From positions 145,837 through 209,836 of the IMG/VR virus record IMGVR_UViG_3300008111_000002: 64,000 nt of DNA. One strand, 5' to 3'. The number at the start of each line of letters is the position of its first letter. Position 1 is the stretch's first letter. Origin of the DNA: a virus. Both the position numbers and the translations under genes were made by a program. This document shows, one piece after another, positions 35,359-43,663 of this stretch. The notes under the pieces were generated by a model. The model did no database searches and was not told the DNA's origin. It saw nothing but the letters and a program-made list of their open reading frames with translations.

Positions 35359-36824
35359 TTACTTGGGGGATTTCGGCTAACAGTCACAATGCTGCACTTG
35401 CAGTATTTGATGAAGATCATTTAATATTTGCCAGTGAATCGGAAAGATTTAGCAAAATTAAAAATGATCCGCATCTACATCACGATTTAATTGACTACGC
35501 AAAAACTATTGCGGGCGAACCTGATCTAGTATGTTGGTATGAAAAGCCGTGGCTGAAAACCATGCGTCAAATATTTGCAGGACAAGATTTTGAATACAAT
35601 AGTGTTAAAAAATATTTGTCTAGGTACAGCATTAATGCCCCTATAAAAACATTTAGACATCATCACAGTCATGCAGCAGCAGGTTATTATACCAGTACAT
35701 TTAAAGATGCATGTGTTATTGTTATTGATGCAATTGGAGAATTTGAAACTTTATCAATTTGGAAAGGTCAAGGTAAGAATTTAACAAAAGTATATTCACT
35801 TTCTTATCCTGACAGCATTGGTTTATTTTACTCTGCAATGACACAACGATGTGGTTTAAAACCCAATGAAGAAGAGTACATTCTTATGGGCATGGCCGCA
35901 TATGGTGACTATTCAGTGTTATTGAGAGACGTAACAAAAGATTTTATACATTTTCCAACTGATTATAAACATCCTGTGTTGTTTAAACAAAATTTACATA
36001 GAGGATGCAACTGGTGGAAACCTGAACTACAATCTCCTAAGCAGTTATTTGATATTGCAGCCGCAACACAGAAGATGTATGAAATTTGTTTTGTTAGAAT
36101 TTTACAGTTCGCACAACAACTTGTTGAAAGTGAAAATTTAGTGTTAATGGGAGGCTGTGCTTTAAATTGCTCAGCTAATTCAAAAATCTTTGATTACTTT
36201 AATGATGCATGGATCATGCCTGCACCAGGGGATAGCGGATCAGCCATTGGTGCAGTGTTAGCACACAAAGGAACACGTATTAAATGGACAGGACCGTATT
36301 TAGGTTACGATATTAGTCCACGAAAATTAAACAGAGAAATTGTTGAATACTTACAGATAAACAAAATATGTGGAGTAGCTAGAGGCCCTGCAGAATTTGG
36401 TCCACGTGCATTGGGCAATAGGAGCTTACTGGCAGATCCCAGGGATCCTAGTATAAAAGATCGTGTAAACGAAATAAAGAAAAGAGAAACATTTAGACCA
36501 TTTGCGCCTGCTATATTAGAAGAACATGCCAACAGGTATTTTGTAATGCCTACAAAGAAAAGTCCATATATGCAATACACTGCATATTGTCTACAACCAA
36601 ATTTATTTCCTTCTATTGTTCACAAAGACGGAACCAGTAGAGTTCAAACAGTTGGTCCTAATGATAATCCTAAATTTAGAGAACTGTTAGAAATGTGGTA
36701 TGCTAAAACAGGATGCCCTATGTTGTTGAATACCAGTTTGAATATAAAAGGCGAACCTATAGTAAACGACCTAGCAGATTCAATGACTTGGGCCAGTACC
36801 TATGGTTTACCTGTTTTTAATTAG
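35355..36824 (+). CDS. Carbamoyltransferase (NodU/CmcH type)
   Basis: 489 residues. N-terminal ASKHA-fold start WGISANSHNAALAVFDED, then a FRHHHSHAAAGYYTS histidine motif (about 99-113), ILMGMAAYG, and the C-terminal YrdC-like half with RGPAEFGPRALGNRSLLAD. Enzymes of this family carbamoylate hydroxyl groups of sugars or other small molecules using carbamoyl phosphate and ATP. Target could be a surface glycan or a modified base; the replication operon context favours neither clearly. Confidence 0.85.
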   Translation: MITWGISANSHNAALAVFDEDHLIFASESERFSKIKNDPHLHHDLIDYAKTIAGEPDLVCWYEKPWLKTMRQIFAGQDFEYNSVKKYLSRYSINAPIKTFRHHHSHAAAGYYTSTFKDACVIVIDAIGEFETLSIWKGQGKNLTKVYSLSYPDSIGLFYSAMTQRCGLKPNEEEYILMGMAAYGDYSVLLRDVTKDFIHFPTDYKHPVLFKQNLHRGCNWWKPELQSPKQLFDIAAATQKMYEICFVRILQFAQQLVESENLVLMGGCALNCSANSKIFDYFNDAWIMPAPGDSGSAIGAVLAHKGTRIKWTGPYLGYDISPRKLNREIVEYLQINKICGVARGPAEFGPRALGNRSLLADPRDPSIKDRVNEIKKRETFRPFAPAILEEHANRYFVMPTKKSPYMQYTAYCLQPNLFPSIVHKDGTSRVQTVGPNDNPKFRELLEMWYAKTGCPMLLNTSLNIKGEPIVNDLADSMTWASTYGLPVFN

Positions 36825-36834
36825 AATGTATAAT
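36806..36834 (+). promoter_or_regulatory. Possible sigma-70 promoter for gp41
   Basis: TTTACC and a consensus TATAAT (36829-36834) 17 bp apart. The -35 is weak and lies in the 3' end of the carbamoyltransferase gene. Confidence 0.4.
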
Positions 36835-36841
36835 AATAACT

Positions 36842-38266
36842 ATGATTGACAATTACAGTCCCGAAACACAAAAAATATTCTTAGAAATGATGATGGCTGA
36901 TGCTGAATCTTATTTCAGATGTCAAAGCATCTTTGATCACAGTCTATTTGATCGACGTTATCAAGAATCTGCCGAATTTATTAAAGTATACGTTGATCAA
37001 TATCGAGCAATGCCAGAATATAACATGGTCAATGCTGCCTGTAACACAGATTTTAAAAAGCCAGACAGCGTTAAAGAAGGCCATGTAGATTGGCTATTGG
37101 ATAGTTTTGAAAAATTTGTAAGACACAAAAGTATTGAACGTGCAATCATTAATTCTGCAGATCTATTAGACAAAGGCGATTATGGATCTGTTGAAACTAT
37201 GATTAAAGAAGCAGTACAGATTGGTCTTGCTAAAGATATGGGCACTGACTACTTTGCAGATCCTAAATCACGATTAATGGGATTAAAAGATAAAAACGGA
37301 CAAATATCTACTGGCTGGAAAAATCTTGATAATAGATTGTTTGGCGGTATGAATCGTGGCGAGCTTAATATTTTTGCTGGTGGTAGTGGTGCAGGTAAAT
37401 CATTATTTCTTGCAAACCTTGGTCTTAATTGGGCAATGGCTGGATTAAATGTTGTCTATGTAACATTAGAACTTAGTGAAGCATTAGTTAGTATGCGTAT
37501 TGACAGTATGCTAACAGGAATTCCAACAAAAGAAATTTTTAAAGATATTGAAAACGTTGAAACCAAAGTTAAACTGATTGGAAAGAAGGCAGGTGCATAT
37601 CAGATCAAATATGTACCAAGTGGTAAAAATGTTAACGATCTAAGAGCGTATATTAAAGAATTTGAAATTAAAACAGAACGTAAGGTTGATGTTATCTTAG
37701 TTGACTACTTAGACTTACTAATGCCAATCAGCAGAAAGATTAGTCCTGCAGATTTGTTCATCAAAGACAAATATGTTTCTGAAGAACTGCGTAACTTTGC
37801 AGTTGAACGTAAAGCTATTCTAGTCACAGCCGCACAGTTGAATCGAGGTGCTGTAGAAGAAGTAGAATATGATCACAGTCATATCTCAGGAGGACTTAGT
37901 AAGATTCAAACTGCAGATAATGTGTTTGGTATTTTTACATCACGTGCTATGAGAGAGCGAGGACGTTATCAATTACAATTAATGAAAACTAGATCATCAA
38001 GCGGTGTAGGAATGAAAGTAGATCTAGAATTTAATTTAGAAAGTCTAAGGATCAGCGATCTACCCGAAGATGAACAAGAATCCAGTGGAGGTATGCGTCC
38101 TACTTCTGGAATATTAGATGACATAAAACGCAAAGCCACAGTAAAGGCCCATCAAGAGGACTCTGAACCAAATCCATTCCAAGGTGCTGCTGTACCTAAA
38201 GTAAGAGCCAATGTTGAGAGCACGAAACTGCGGGATCTGCTGAACAATATTGGTAATGAAGAATAG
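36842..38266 (+). CDS. gp41: Replicative DNA helicase (gp41, DnaB-like)
   Basis: 474 residues (T4 gp41 475). Walker A GGSGAGKSLFLA at about residues 180-191, Walker B VDVILVDYLDLL near 281 and SAAQLNRG-type motif TAAQLNRG near 324. The hexamer unwinds the fork and recruits the gp61 primase. Confidence 0.9.
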   Translation: MIDNYSPETQKIFLEMMMADAESYFRCQSIFDHSLFDRRYQESAEFIKVYVDQYRAMPEYNMVNAACNTDFKKPDSVKEGHVDWLLDSFEKFVRHKSIERAIINSADLLDKGDYGSVETMIKEAVQIGLAKDMGTDYFADPKSRLMGLKDKNGQISTGWKNLDNRLFGGMNRGELNIFAGGSGAGKSLFLANLGLNWAMAGLNVVYVTLELSEALVSMRIDSMLTGIPTKEIFKDIENVETKVKLIGKKAGAYQIKYVPSGKNVNDLRAYIKEFEIKTERKVDVILVDYLDLLMPISRKISPADLFIKDKYVSEELRNFAVERKAILVTAAQLNRGAVEEVEYDHSHISGGLSKIQTADNVFGIFTSRAMRERGRYQLQLMKTRSSSGVGMKVDLEFNLESLRISDLPEDEQESSGGMRPTSGILDDIKRKATVKAHQEDSEPNPFQGAAVPKVRANVESTKLRDLLNNIGNEE

Positions 38267-38495
38267 AAGAGTAAAACTTTGTGATTGGACCCAAAGTCGT
38301 AGTATCGATACTGTTGATTTAAATTGGGTTAGAATAAGACAACTAATAGGATCGCCTAAAGTAGATTGGTTGTTAGATCAACCGCAAACTAAATGTCAAT
38401 TAGTAGTTGATAAACTCAACGAAAATATATCCTTAGTAGCTGAATTTTACGATGATGCTACATTAGTGCTTTACCATTTAACTTGGGCTAAATAA
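38256..38495 (+). CDS. Small hypothetical protein
   Basis: 79 residues from the ATG at 38256, overlapping the gp41 end by 11 nt. It ends DATLVLYHLTWAK; the genes at 40647 and 42760 end with a similar F/Y-x-L-x-W motif, which hints at a family of small proteins. Function unknown. Confidence 0.5.
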   Translation: MKNRRVKLCDWTQSRSIDTVDLNWVRIRQLIGSPKVDWLLDQPQTKCQLVVDKLNENISLVAEFYDDATLVLYHLTWAK

Positions 38496-38498
38496 TGG

Positions 38499-38843
38499 AT
38501 GCGAGCAAAAGAGTTTATTTTTGAAAGAGAATTTTCTAAAAGAAAAAGTGCTACTCTAAGTACTACTTACGAGTATCCTTCTATGCCCAGTGCCGATGCC
38601 TATAGAATTTATAGATTTGGTATGGCTATGGCAAATCATACTATGGCCAATAAAGAAGGACCTACTGGTAATCATGCTGTTATTGTTGCTTATACCGATG
38701 GTGACGATGAGATTATCAAAGGTGCTGAAAAAACTACCGGACATAAAGGAAATCTAGCTGCGGATCGTGGAAGTCACGAACCAACAGATACCAACAACGT
38801 AAGTCCGGTATCTAAACTAAAACGTAACAAATACGGAGTTTAA
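38499..38843 (+). CDS. Small phage protein with MRAKEFI tag
   Basis: 114 residues. The start MRAKEFIFERE belongs to a class of N-terminal tags (MRAxEFIxE) seen on many unrelated T4-type proteins and similar to the T4 capsid-targeting sequence. The body has YRIYRFGMAMANHTM and HAVIVAYTDGDDEIIKGAEK, conserved in small phage proteins. A head-internal location is possible. TAAATA lies 4 nt before the start, overlapping the previous stop. Confidence 0.55.
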   Translation: MRAKEFIFEREFSKRKSATLSTTYEYPSMPSADAYRIYRFGMAMANHTMANKEGPTGNHAVIVAYTDGDDEIIKGAEKTTGHKGNLAADRGSHEPTDTNNVSPVSKLKRNKYGV

Positions 38844-38844
38844 T

Positions 38845-39558
38845 ATGTGGTTACGTGAGTTTGATTCTTCTAATAAAATTGTTACTGTTAACAAACGATT
38901 AAATCCTAAAATTTGGAATGATAGTGAACTTAATTCTGAAGTAACTAAAAAGCTATTAGAAATTGCTCGTGCATTTGAAGAATTTATTGGTATTGATCTT
39001 GATGTAATTGATTATACTATTACAGGATCTAATGCCAATTATACTTGGACTGAATACAGTGATTTGGACCTACATCTTATCATTCCGGGTACGCCCTCGG
39101 AAGAACAACGTGAACTTTTCAATGCTAAGAAAGCTCTTTGGGGCGAGCAACACAACATCACAATAAAAGGGTTACCTGTAGAATGCTACGTACAGGGCCA
39201 AGACGAACCTCATCACAGCACAGGCGTGTATAGCATTGCTCAAAATCAATGGTTGGTTGAGCCAAAGAAAGTCAAACCAAAAGTAGATGATGCTGCTGTT
39301 GAGGCCAAAAAAGATGCAGTCATGCATGATATCGAAACAGCTATGTTAAGCAAAGATCTCAACAAGCTACGTATAGTTAAAGAGAAAATTACCAAGATGC
39401 GTAAAGCAGGACTTGAACGTGCTGGCGAATGGTCAGTGGAAAACTTGGTATTTAAAATTCTACGTAATCTAGGCCTTATTGATCAAATCACAGAAAAGAT
39501 TCGTGAACTAGAAGATCAAGAACTCAGCCTGGAACAACAAACAAATATTCTAAACTAA
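38845..39558 (+). CDS. Pol-beta-type nucleotidyltransferase
   Basis: 237 residues. TGSNANYTWTEYSDLDLHLI (about residues 58-77) carries the GS-x-A...D-x-D active site of the nucleotidyltransferase superfamily. The C-terminal half is a helical domain. The start MWLREFDSS is again a tag-like sequence. Such enzymes transfer a nucleotide to RNA, protein or a small molecule; the target is unknown. Confidence 0.7.
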   Translation: MWLREFDSSNKIVTVNKRLNPKIWNDSELNSEVTKKLLEIARAFEEFIGIDLDVIDYTITGSNANYTWTEYSDLDLHLIIPGTPSEEQRELFNAKKALWGEQHNITIKGLPVECYVQGQDEPHHSTGVYSIAQNQWLVEPKKVKPKVDDAAVEAKKDAVMHDIETAMLSKDLNKLRIVKEKITKMRKAGLERAGEWSVENLVFKILRNLGLIDQITEKIRELEDQELSLEQQTNILN

Positions 39559-39561
39559 ATA
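39556..39561 (+). promoter_or_regulatory. Late-promoter-like TAAATA box before 39617
   Basis: TAAATA overlaps the stop codon of the previous gene. A leader of about 50 nt with AAGGAG follows. Confidence 0.4.
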
Positions 39562-39616
39562 TTTCTGCGTGTGAGGCGATCTGAGCTAGGCCTAAATCAA
39601 CTTTAAGGAGATTTAG

Positions 39617-40480
39617 ATGGCCAGAGGCAAAAAGCAAGAACAGGCAGCAACCCCTGAAAAGTCCGAAATGGACATGATTAAAGAGTTGCAGGATGAACTA
39701 CGCTTTCTAAGAGAACAGCGTACAGCCAAATCTGCTGATCCAGAGCAGGTGGCTAAACAACAAGATCTTATTGCTAAGAATACTCGTAGAGCCTGGGACT
39801 CAGAAGCTCTAGTGCAGTTCAATGTGGCTCAAGTTCAAGTAGCTCGTAGTATTGTTGAAGAAAACGTTACAGATGCCATGCAAAGTTACACTATTAATGC
39901 AGGCGGTAATCGTGAACTGATCATGCGTACTACAGACGATGTTTATCGCAATCGTATGATGATGTTGACACAATTACAACCTGCAACACCTATGCAGGCG
40001 TTATTCCAAGATTCAATGATTACCAAAACTAAGCTAGAATATCTGCATCATCGTAATCATGTTAATCAAGAAATGGTTACTATTATTCAAGAAATGGCCG
40101 CAGCTATTCGTGCAATTGGGGATGTGTCAGAGCGGTTCTATGCTATCAATGAATATATGGTTGAGCACTGTGACGAAGTCAGCGATGAAAATGCATTATG
40201 GTTTGATGGTGAATTACAGAACATGATGCAGTCAGCCACACAAGATGGTAACAGTCAGCGTGTAGAATTATCAGAAACAGAAACTGATATCCTTCTAAAA
40301 GCAGCAGAACTAAACCGTTTAGAAATTCGTGCTCTAGCAGGATTGGCTGATAGTTTAGGTGAACACCTACAAGAATGTCAGGATCACGGTAATGAACTAC
40401 GTGATGAAGTTATTAACTTGCGTGAAAAAGTTGACGGTACACAAAAACGTATCGCTAATCGTATTGCACCTTCAAAATGA
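39617..40480 (+). CDS. Coiled-coil protein of unknown function
   Basis: 287 residues, nearly all helical. Lys/Gln-rich start, heptad-like charge patterns at 20-45 and 230-285, and a Met/Gln-rich middle. No membrane segment or enzymatic motif. AAGGAG at the start. Overlaps the next gene by ATGA. Could be a scaffold-like or structural component. Confidence 0.5.
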   Translation: MARGKKQEQAATPEKSEMDMIKELQDELRFLREQRTAKSADPEQVAKQQDLIAKNTRRAWDSEALVQFNVAQVQVARSIVEENVTDAMQSYTINAGGNRELIMRTTDDVYRNRMMMLTQLQPATPMQALFQDSMITKTKLEYLHHRNHVNQEMVTIIQEMAAAIRAIGDVSERFYAINEYMVEHCDEVSDENALWFDGELQNMMQSATQDGNSQRVELSETETDILLKAAELNRLEIRALAGLADSLGEHLQECQDHGNELRDEVINLREKVDGTQKRIANRIAPSK

Positions 40481-40677
40481 TATTTCCAGACAAGCCTAGG
40501 CCTCCGTGGCAGTACGCCAAACCTAAGTCGACTACGGGCAAGGTCCCAGTGATCCTGCCTGTAGAAAAACCTAAAAAAGAACCTAAGCCTGCGGGGTATT
40601 ATCGTGAACGTATTGAATTTGCTGCAATTGTTATTGGCATGTATTTTTGGATACAATATTGGATTCAGTATCAATAG
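40477..40677 (+). CDS. Small Pro/Lys-rich protein with C-terminal membrane segment
   Basis: 66 residues: a Pro/Lys-rich first half (PVILPVEKPKKEPKPAGY) and one hydrophobic helix (FAAIVIGMYFWIQYWI). Probably tail-anchored. ATGA overlap upstream. Confidence 0.55.
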   Translation: MIFPDKPRPPWQYAKPKSTTGKVPVILPVEKPKKEPKPAGYYRERIEFAAIVIGMYFWIQYWIQYQ

Positions 40678-40901
40678 TATTTGATCGTTTGACACCTGAC
40701 TTGGTGTTGCCTTTTAGACGTTGGAGTCGTATTAGACGTATAAGAAATGCACTAAGAGGAATTCAAAGGTGTCATCCGGCGATCAAATTTAAAACTATAC
40801 GCAAGGATAATATTATTACTGTAGAATTTGAAACTGGGTCGATGTTGACCCAGTTTGCACTTTTGTGGCGAGCTGATTTGCCCGCTTGGCGTAGACTTTA
40901 G
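40647..40901 (+). CDS. Small basic protein
   Basis: 84 residues if translation starts at TTG 40647; another TTG lies at 40659 and there is no ATG, so the start is uncertain. Arg-rich helix (RRWSRIRRIRNALRGI) then a beta region and FALLWRADLPAW. Overlaps the previous gene by 31 nt. Function unknown. Confidence 0.4.
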   Translation: MDTILDSVSIVFDRLTPDLVLPFRRWSRIRRIRNALRGIQRCHPAIKFKTIRKDNIITVEFETGSMLTQFALLWRADLPAWRRL

Positions 40902-41584
40902 TCGTTACGTTGACCAAATAGCTGTAGAAGGCTAAGAAAGATATTGATAAAGTTCAAGTACAGACTTAGTGCGCCCCATACTTCCATCTTACCGTCATTT
41001 TCATAGCTGATCATCTGGCGAATGTTCTGTGTGTCGTAGGCAGTTAGTCCTAGAAAGATCACAATGGCAATTGCCGAAATCACCATCTGCATTACCGAGC
41101 TGCCAATAAAAATGTTAATAATGCTGGCAATGACAATGGCAATCAAACCCACAAACATAAACTGACCCATACTGGTCAAATCACGTTTGGTAAAATAACC
41201 ATAACCACTCATAACACCAAACAACACTGCTGCGGCCATGAATGCTGACACAATTGACCCCATGTTATAGACCACAAAGATCGTGGCAAAACTCAGACCC
41301 ATGATGGCAGCAAAACCATGTAGGAAAATCTGTAGGGTACTTTTGCTCATACGCTCGTAGGCAAAGCCTGCGGCCAAAATAGCTACCAGCGGAGCAAACA
41401 TCACTAGCCATTTTAAGGGTGTGCCAAACAGCAGAGCCATCAATGCAGGACTGCCAGCTACCAGAGCACTGACAATCATACTGGTCAACACAGCCAATCC
41501 CATGTGACCATAGACTCGACCCATGGCTGAATTGATTTCTCTAGCGGAACGGTAGATTCCCGTACCTAGTGTAGCGTCAAACAT
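40898..41584 (-). CDS. Bax inhibitor-1 family membrane protein (YccA/YbhL-like)
   Basis: 228 residues with about seven hydrophobic helices. Typical features: N-terminal VYGHMGLAVLTSMIVSALVA, an internal FMAAAVLFGVMSGYGYFTKRDL and YDTQNIRQMI near the C-terminus, as in the TMBIM/YccA group. Bacterial members are inner-membrane proteins linked to FtsH and ion leak. A phage copy could protect or alter host membrane function. It has its own early promoter and AAGGAG site, and a host-like base composition that differs from the AT-rich genes to its left, which suggests transfer. Confidence 0.85.
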   Translation of the reverse strand: MFDATLGTGIYRSAREINSAMGRVYGHMGLAVLTSMIVSALVAGSPALMALLFGTPLKWLVMFAPLVAILAAGFAYERMSKSTLQIFLHGFAAIMGLSFATIFVVYNMGSIVSAFMAAAVLFGVMSGYGYFTKRDLTSMGQFMFVGLIAIVIASIINIFIGSSVMQMVISAIAIVIFLGLTAYDTQNIRQMISYENDGKMEVWGALSLYLNFINIFLSLLQLFGQRND

Positions 41585-41614
41585 AAAAAGACTCCTTGAA
41601 GTTAATGTAAGTAT

Positions 41615-41643
41615 AGTTTAGCAGAAATATTTATAGTTGTCAA
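41615..41643 (-). promoter_or_regulatory. Early promoter with embedded late box for the Bax-inhibitor gene
   Basis: TTGACA and TAAACT 17 bp apart. A perfect T4-late consensus TATAAATA (41628-41635) lies inside the spacer, so the gene could be transcribed both early and late. Confidence 0.65.
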
Positions 41644-41675
41644 TTGCAGATCAGGCAATTTTCTTGTAAAATTAT

Positions 41676-41681
41676 TAAATA
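41676..41681 (+). promoter_or_regulatory. Late-promoter-like TAAATA box before 41705
   Basis: TAAATA lies 23 bp before the ATG; an AAAGG site follows. A weak sigma-70 pair (TTGCAG, 17 bp, TAAAAT) is also present just upstream. Confidence 0.4.
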
Positions 41682-41704
41682 CGCATATAACCAAAGGTAA
41701 CATC

Positions 41705-42142
41705 ATGTTAAGCATCATTACACAAATCACAGAAGAAATACAGGAACTGATCAAGGACGATCCAGTTCGTCCGGAAATTCCTCTAGAGCAGCGCATCAAT
41801 CAACAGAGTAAAATCTACGTGTTAAAAGACGACGGTACCGGTAAGGCCAGTGCTGTGGTATGTGTGAAATTTTTACCCAAAATCCCCGAATCAGTTGATG
41901 AACTGTTGAACACCATGAATGGCAGTTCTACCGCAGTGTTCTATACCATTTGGTCATATGCACAGGGTGCCGGACGAACATTGATAGAACAAGCTCAAGC
42001 AGAAATCAAACAGCACAATCCCGAAGTAACTACCTTTGTGACCCTAAGCCCCAAAACAGAAATGGCCCGCAAATTCCACCACAAAAACGGTGCCACTACC
42101 TACAGAGAAAATGCTGACTCAGTTAACTATCTTTACAAATAA
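41705..42142 (+). CDS. GNAT-like acyltransferase (tentative)
   Basis: 145 residues. AVFYTIWSYAQGAGRTLIEQ then TFVTLSPKTEMARKFHHKNGA is reminiscent of the acetyl-CoA-binding and C-terminal strands of GNAT proteins (GAGRTLI as pyrophosphate loop). The substrate is unknown. Its end overlaps the convergent gene by 20 bp. Confidence 0.4.
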   Translation: MLSIITQITEEIQELIKDDPVRPEIPLEQRINQQSKIYVLKDDGTGKASAVVCVKFLPKIPESVDELLNTMNGSSTAVFYTIWSYAQGAGRTLIEQAQAEIKQHNPEVTTFVTLSPKTEMARKFHHKNGATTYRENADSVNYLYK

Positions 42143-42341
42143 CTAGACTGTGTTCGGGCCACTGCATGATCCACTGCAGACCGCAAAACTGATTGTGAAA
42201 CAGCAGATACCAATCTAAAGCAGTAGCTGATTCCATACCCCTCATGCTGACACTTCTGGGCCAATAGTCCACCCAAGACTGCCAGGAAATCAACAGCTCT
42301 TGTTGTGGTACAGCTAATTGTTGTGTATAGACAACTAACAT
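42123..42341 (-). CDS. Small hypothetical protein, Trp-rich
   Basis: 72 residues with seven Trp. A TAAATA box lies exactly 5 nt before the ATG (sequence around it identical to that of the gene at 1538), with no ribosome site. Function unknown. Confidence 0.45.
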   Translation of the reverse strand: MLVVYTQQLAVPQQELLISWQSWVDYWPRSVSMRGMESATALDWYLLFHNQFCGLQWIMQWPEHSLVICKDS

Positions 42342-42346
42342 AAAAA

Positions 42347-42352
42347 TATTTA
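42347..42352 (-). promoter_or_regulatory. Late-promoter-like TAAATA box
   Basis: Five T residues separate the box from the ATG at 42341, as for the gene at 1538. Confidence 0.5.
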
Positions 42353-42360
42353 CGCAGAAG

Positions 42361-42422
42361 TCTAAAAAAGAGCGCGAAGCGCCGCTAGATTTTTTTCTAG
42401 AGCGAAGCGACAGCGGTAGCGC
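42361..42422. terminator. Repeat-containing terminator region
   Basis: Two related GC hairpin units (AGCGCGAAGCGC and AGAGCGAAGCG) flank CTAGATTTTTTTCTAG. On the minus strand the first unit is followed by CTTTTTTAG, a good terminator; on the plus strand it is followed by seven T. It separates the small genes on either side. The remaining bases to 42518 show nothing further. Confidence 0.55.
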
Positions 42423-42518
42423 AAGATCGGTAAAAGGTTTTTTAACTGGGAGTTATCAGAGTAGTTTATTCTACGCCGTGATCGTCAATCCAGCGTAGAG
42501 TCCACACTAGGCGAAATT

Positions 42519-42725
42519 CTATATGTAGTCTAGATTATGCTGCCTAACTAGATCTGGATAGGCTAATAGCATTAAAGACAGATACTGAGCAGGTATCCAA
42601 AAGTCTATGACATCGTTGCGTATGCTCATATAACCACCATGGCGCTGCACAAACTCCCATACGTCTTCATCATCGTAGGGTTCGTATACTGTGAGCCTAT
42701 AACAGTAATAAGTGGTGTCAATCAC
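42519..42725 (-). CDS. Small hypothetical protein (GTG start)
   Basis: 68 residues, start VIDTTYYCYRLTVYEPYDDE. The GTG lies exactly 5 nt after a TAAATA box (42731-42736) and has no ribosome site; an overlapping ATG is followed at once by a stop. Function unknown. Confidence 0.45.
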   Translation of the reverse strand: MIDTTYYCYRLTVYEPYDDEDVWEFVQRHGGYMSIRNDVIDFWIPAQYLSLMLLAYPDLVRQHNLDYI

Positions 42726-42759
42726 ATGAATATTTAATGATAATTTTAAATACTAGTAT

Positions 42760-42990
42760 ATGCATATTGAGTTCATGTTGCCAACTGGAGCGGGTGGACA
42801 ATCAGCTCTATACTATAACACTGTACTGGATCAACATCTAGTAGAGTGGAGTCAATATTACCATTGCACATATACCAAAACACTGACCTATTATAGAGCT
42901 AGTATACAGCTGAACAGTGAGCAGGCGTATACACTGTTTGCACTGACTTGGACATGGTCTACACCCAAGTGGATTATCAAAGAAGATTAA
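42760..42990 (+). CDS. Small hypothetical protein
   Basis: 76 residues, beta-rich and aromatic, ending YTLFALTWTWSTPKWIIKED, a motif similar to the ends of the genes at 38256 and 40647. A TTAAATA box ends 7 nt before the ATG. Function unknown. Confidence 0.5.
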   Translation: MHIEFMLPTGAGGQSALYYNTVLDQHLVEWSQYYHCTYTKTLTYYRASIQLNSEQAYTLFALTWTWSTPKWIIKED

Positions 42991-43030
42991 AGTCTTGCAG
43001 CTGAAAAAGGCTACAGCCCAAAAAAAATCT

Positions 43031-43058
43031 GCTGCGCAAAAATTTTTGAGGAGTACTT
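43031..43058. repeat. Imperfect repeat, copy 1
   Basis: Shares GCTGCGCAAAAA ... GGAGTACTT with 43237-43265. The two copies flank the 35-residue membrane gene and its promoter. Confidence 0.5.
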
Positions 43059-43080
43059 GAGTAGCCCAGCTGGCTGCTTT

Positions 43081-43188
43081 TTAACCCGCAAATAACATGT
43101 ATACTGCTGCTGAAAAAAGAGCCACTACAGAAATGACTACAAACAGTTGTATACAGATATACAAATACTTGAAAAAACCCTGGTCCAT
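43081..43188 (-). CDS. 35-residue membrane peptide
   Basis: Starts MDQGFFKYLYIC, followed by a hydrophobic helix (LFVVISVVALFSAAVYMLF). Too short for normal ORF calling but preceded by a well-formed promoter. The ATG is only 9 nt after the -10 box and no ribosome site is visible, so the mRNA may be leaderless. Confidence 0.55.
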   Translation of the reverse strand: MDQGFFKYLYICIQLFVVISVVALFSAAVYMLFAG

Positions 43189-43197
43189 AAGCTGACT

Positions 43198-43226
43198 AGT
43201 ATACTAGAGAAAAGGCTGCAGGTCAA
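43198..43226 (-). promoter_or_regulatory. Early promoter for 43081-43188
   Basis: TTGACC, 17 bp, TATACT. Confidence 0.65.
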
Positions 43227-43236
43227 GTGTAAACCA

Positions 43237-43265
43237 GCTGCGCAAAAAATTTAGGTGGAGTACTT
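43237..43265. repeat. Imperfect repeat, copy 2
   Basis: Partner of 43031-43058. The following 43266-43406 has no gene I can support; the minus strand there is G-rich with four runs of at least four G. Confidence 0.5.
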
Positions 43266-43406
43266 TTCATTTCAGGGTGGTGATTTTGCTACCCCAGCTC
43301 CAAAATGTTGCGTATAAACAACACTATGCCCCCCATGCCCCTCGACTGAACCTCCCCACCACCGGCCCCCCTAGATTCCTCTCGAGTTCCTCAGAATCCT
43401 AAAGTC

Positions 43407-43437
43407 AAAAAAAATCCTACCTCTGGGGTAGGATTCT
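43407..43437 (-). terminator. Rho-independent terminator
   Basis: Stem AATCCTACC/GGTAGGATT followed by eight T on the minus strand; ends the 43741-43453 transcript. Confidence 0.8.
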
Positions 43438-43452
43438 CTGGTTCAGGCCACC

Positions 43453-43656
43453 TTATCTCAGTGCTGCCTCTAGCGCAGCTAGGACCTCTGTGCGCGGTGC
43501 GCTTTTGCGTAGCCCTAGCTCGTCACGTGCTATAGCTGTTGCTGACCTGCCCCTGCTGCTGCGGCGCAGTCCCATCAGCTCTAACTTGACTGCGGCCTTC
43601 AGTGCTGCTATGCGGAACAGTGCAATCTGCTCTGGTGTATTCAGTACAGTCATCAT
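43453..43656 (-). CDS. Small hypothetical protein, Arg/Ala-rich
   Basis: 67 residues, helical, Ala/Leu/Arg-rich with RSSRGRSATAIARDELGL resembling a small DNA-binding or helix-turn-helix segment. AAGGAG site. Cotranscribed with the 25-residue peptide upstream. Confidence 0.55.
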   Translation of the reverse strand: MMTVLNTPEQIALFRIAALKAAVKLELMGLRRSSRGRSATAIARDELGLRKSAPRTEVLAALEAALR

Positions 43657-43663
43657 CGTCTCC

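Noticed and set aside
43308-43355. 15-codon minus-strand frame MGGIVLFIRNILELG
   Set aside because: Hydrophobic and preceded by a GAGGGG, but no promoter within reach and too short to support.
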